Positions 15,707 through 16,756 of a stretch of DNA of 16,756 nt are shown piece after piece. Position 1 is the stretch's first letter; each line of letters starts with the position of its first letter. The stretch lies in assembly GCA_900317015.1 (NCBI GenBank), contig ONFH01000215.1, positions 1 through 16,756 on the forward strand, given 5' to 3'. Origin of the DNA: an uncultured Erysipelotrichaceae bacterium. Lineage in GTDB: Bacteria; Bacillota_I; Bacilli_A; Erysipelotrichales; Coprobacillaceae. Both the position numbers and the translations under genes were made by a program. Below the pieces are notes generated by a model. It did no database searches, was not told where the DNA came from, and worked only from the letters and a program-made list of their open reading frames with translations.

Positions 15707-15922
15707 ATGTGTGTAGGTTTAAGTTGTAAAGTTGTAAAAGTGAAAGGAAATGTCGCCATTGTGGATGCTACAGGCGCAAAACGAGAAGTTTCCGCTTCTT
15801 TACTTGACGATCTCATGCCAGGAGATTTCGTCATGGTCCATGCCGGTGCAGCGATTGCGAAGATCAACGATAATGATCAAAATGAAACGGATCAGCTGAT
15901 GGAGGATCTCCTCAATGAATAA
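15707..15922 (+). CDS. hypC: Hydrogenase maturation chaperone HypC/HybG
   Basis: HypC binds HypD and carries the Fe(CN)2CO unit to the large subunit of [NiFe] hydrogenases. The 71-aa protein starts MCVGLSCKVV, with the essential Cys2 exposed after Met removal. It carries MPGDFVMVHAGAAIAKI (37-53) with conserved H45. I chose the ATG at 15707 because Cys2 must be near the N-terminus; a longer in-frame start at 15680 lies inside hypF. The AAAGGAAG site (15691-15698) fits. The usual N-terminus is close to MCLAIPGKV; here Pro-Gly is replaced by Ser-Cys, giving a second early Cys at position 7. It overlaps hypD by 8 bases. Confidence 0.93.
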   Translation: MCVGLSCKVVKVKGNVAIVDATGAKREVSASLLDDLMPGDFVMVHAGAAIAKINDNDQNETDQLMEDLLNE

Positions 15923-16756
15923 AGCCAAAGAGATCATCACGTCTTATACAGGTCCTAAGATCCGCATTATGGAAGTCTGCGGGACCCATACGCATGAGAT
16001 CTTTCGTTTAGGCATTCGTTCGATTTTACCGGACAGTATTCAACTGATCTCCGGTCCCGGCTGTCCCGTCTGTGTGACACCGGTCGACTTCATTGATGAA
16101 GCGGTCTACTTAGCCTTAGAAAAAGGCTGTACGATCACGACATTTGGCGATCTGGTCCGTGTGCCAGGGACAAAGATGTCACTCTCGCAGGCAAGAGCCG
16201 AGGGGGCAAAGGTGAAAGTCGTTTATTCACCGCTTGATGCGGTCAAATATGCCAAAGCGCATCCGGAGGAAGACGTTGTCTTCTTATCGATTGGGTTTGA
16301 GACAACGACACCATCCGATCTCTTAACGATTGAAGAATGTGAAGAAGAGGGAATGACGAACTTTTCTCTTCTTACGGCCAATAAGACGATGCCCCAGGCG
16401 TATGAAGCGATGAAGGATGCCTGTGATGCGTTCTTATATCCTGGTCATGTCCATGCCATCATTGGTACGAAGGACTGTTACCATATGTTAGAAAAAGGGG
16501 TCAGCGGTGTAGTTGCTGGCTTTACGGCCAACGAACTGTTGACGGCCATTGCGATTGCCGTCAAGAAATTAAGTGAAGGTCAGCCATTTTTTGTCAATGC
16601 CTATCCTCGTGTCGTGAAGGATGAAGGCTCACCAAAAGGAATGGCTATCATCGACAAGTATACACAGCCGATCGATGTCTCATGGCGTGGTCTAGGCGTC
16701 ATTCCTCACTCTGGCTTAGGGTTAAGAGAAGCTTACGCCGCTTATGATGCAAGAAA
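15915..16756 (+). CDS. hypD: Hydrogenase maturation protein HypD (partial, runs off the window)
   Basis: HypD is the iron-sulfur scaffold that, with HypC, receives the cyanide groups from HypE and assembles Fe(CN)2CO. The visible 280 residues include EVCGTHTHEIFRLGI with C22, SGPGCPVCVTP with C50 and C53 (same 28-residue spacing as E. coli C41/C69/C72), then SIGFETTTPSD and PGHVHAIIG. Complete HypD proteins are about 350-370 aa, so the C-terminal part with the 4Fe-4S cysteines lies beyond the window. The ATG at 15915 overlaps the hypC stop, and a GGAGG (about 15900-15904) gives a good spacing. HypE, HypA or HypB may follow but cannot be seen. Confidence 0.95.
   Translation, partial: MNKAKEIITSYTGPKIRIMEVCGTHTHEIFRLGIRSILPDSIQLISGPGCPVCVTPVDFIDEAVYLALEKGCTITTFGDLVRVPGTKMSLSQARAEGAKVKVVYSPLDAVKYAKAHPEEDVVFLSIGFETTTPSDLLTIEECEEEGMTNFSLLTANKTMPQAYEAMKDACDAFLYPGHVHAIIGTKDCYHMLEKGVSGVVAGFTANELLTAIAIAVKKLSEGQPFFVNAYPRVVKDEGSPKGMAIIDKYTQPIDVSWRGLGVIPHSGLGLREAYAAYDAR

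Noticed and set aside
1..16756. CRISPR arrays, tRNA/rRNA genes, insertion sequences or prophage parts
   Set aside because: No spaced direct repeats, cloverleaf-like sequences, transposase motifs or terminal inverted repeats were seen on either strand.

Overview
The window looks like a chromosomal segment of an anaerobic, fermentative Firmicute, plausibly a gut Erysipelotrichia- or Clostridia-type bacterium. This is inferred from strong AGGAGG-type ribosome sites, sigma-A-like TATAAT boxes, tight operons with ATGA overlaps, intermediate GC, an [FeFe] hydrogenase and an oxygen-labile nitrogenase-like system. The genus cannot be fixed from sequence reading alone.

Positions 1-1950 hold a remnant or 3' part of a MATE-type transporter, a convergent secreted N-acetylmuramoyl-L-alanine amidase on the minus strand, and a clearly broken flavodoxin gene. 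Positions 1965-4298 hold an operon of a maltose/galactoside O-acetyltransferase, an OmpR-family response regulator and a short two-TM BceS-like histidine kinase, with no adjacent BceAB transporter. A small VOC/glyoxalase-fold protein (4380-4748) and a YgiQ-type radical SAM protein (4824-6659) follow, each with its own promoter-like sequence and terminator.

Positions 6765-10404 form a two-gene redox operon. The first gene is a flavoprotein fusing a NuoF-type 4Fe-4S domain to a GltD/NfnB-like NAD(P)H oxidoreductase. The second is a complete multi-cluster [FeFe] hydrogenase with all three H-cluster motifs. Together they probably couple NAD(P)H oxidation or reduction to H2.

The most interesting part runs from about 10456 to the window end. 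Behind its own promoter lies a tightly packed plus-strand operon: NifH-like reductase, NifD-like subunit, short NifK-like subunit, hypF, hypC, hypD (running off the end). Every junction overlaps or is separated by one base. HypF/C/D are the factors that build the Fe(CN)2CO group of [NiFe] hydrogenases. The Nif-like subunits lack part of the usual P-cluster ligand set, and no nifB/E/N is seen, so this is not a N2-fixing nitrogenase. Fusion of a nitrogenase-like reductase system with the Fe(CN)2CO assembly pathway in one translationally coupled operon is the main candidate for an undescribed system. It also sits directly beside an [FeFe] hydrogenase that does not need Hyp proteins for its own cofactor.
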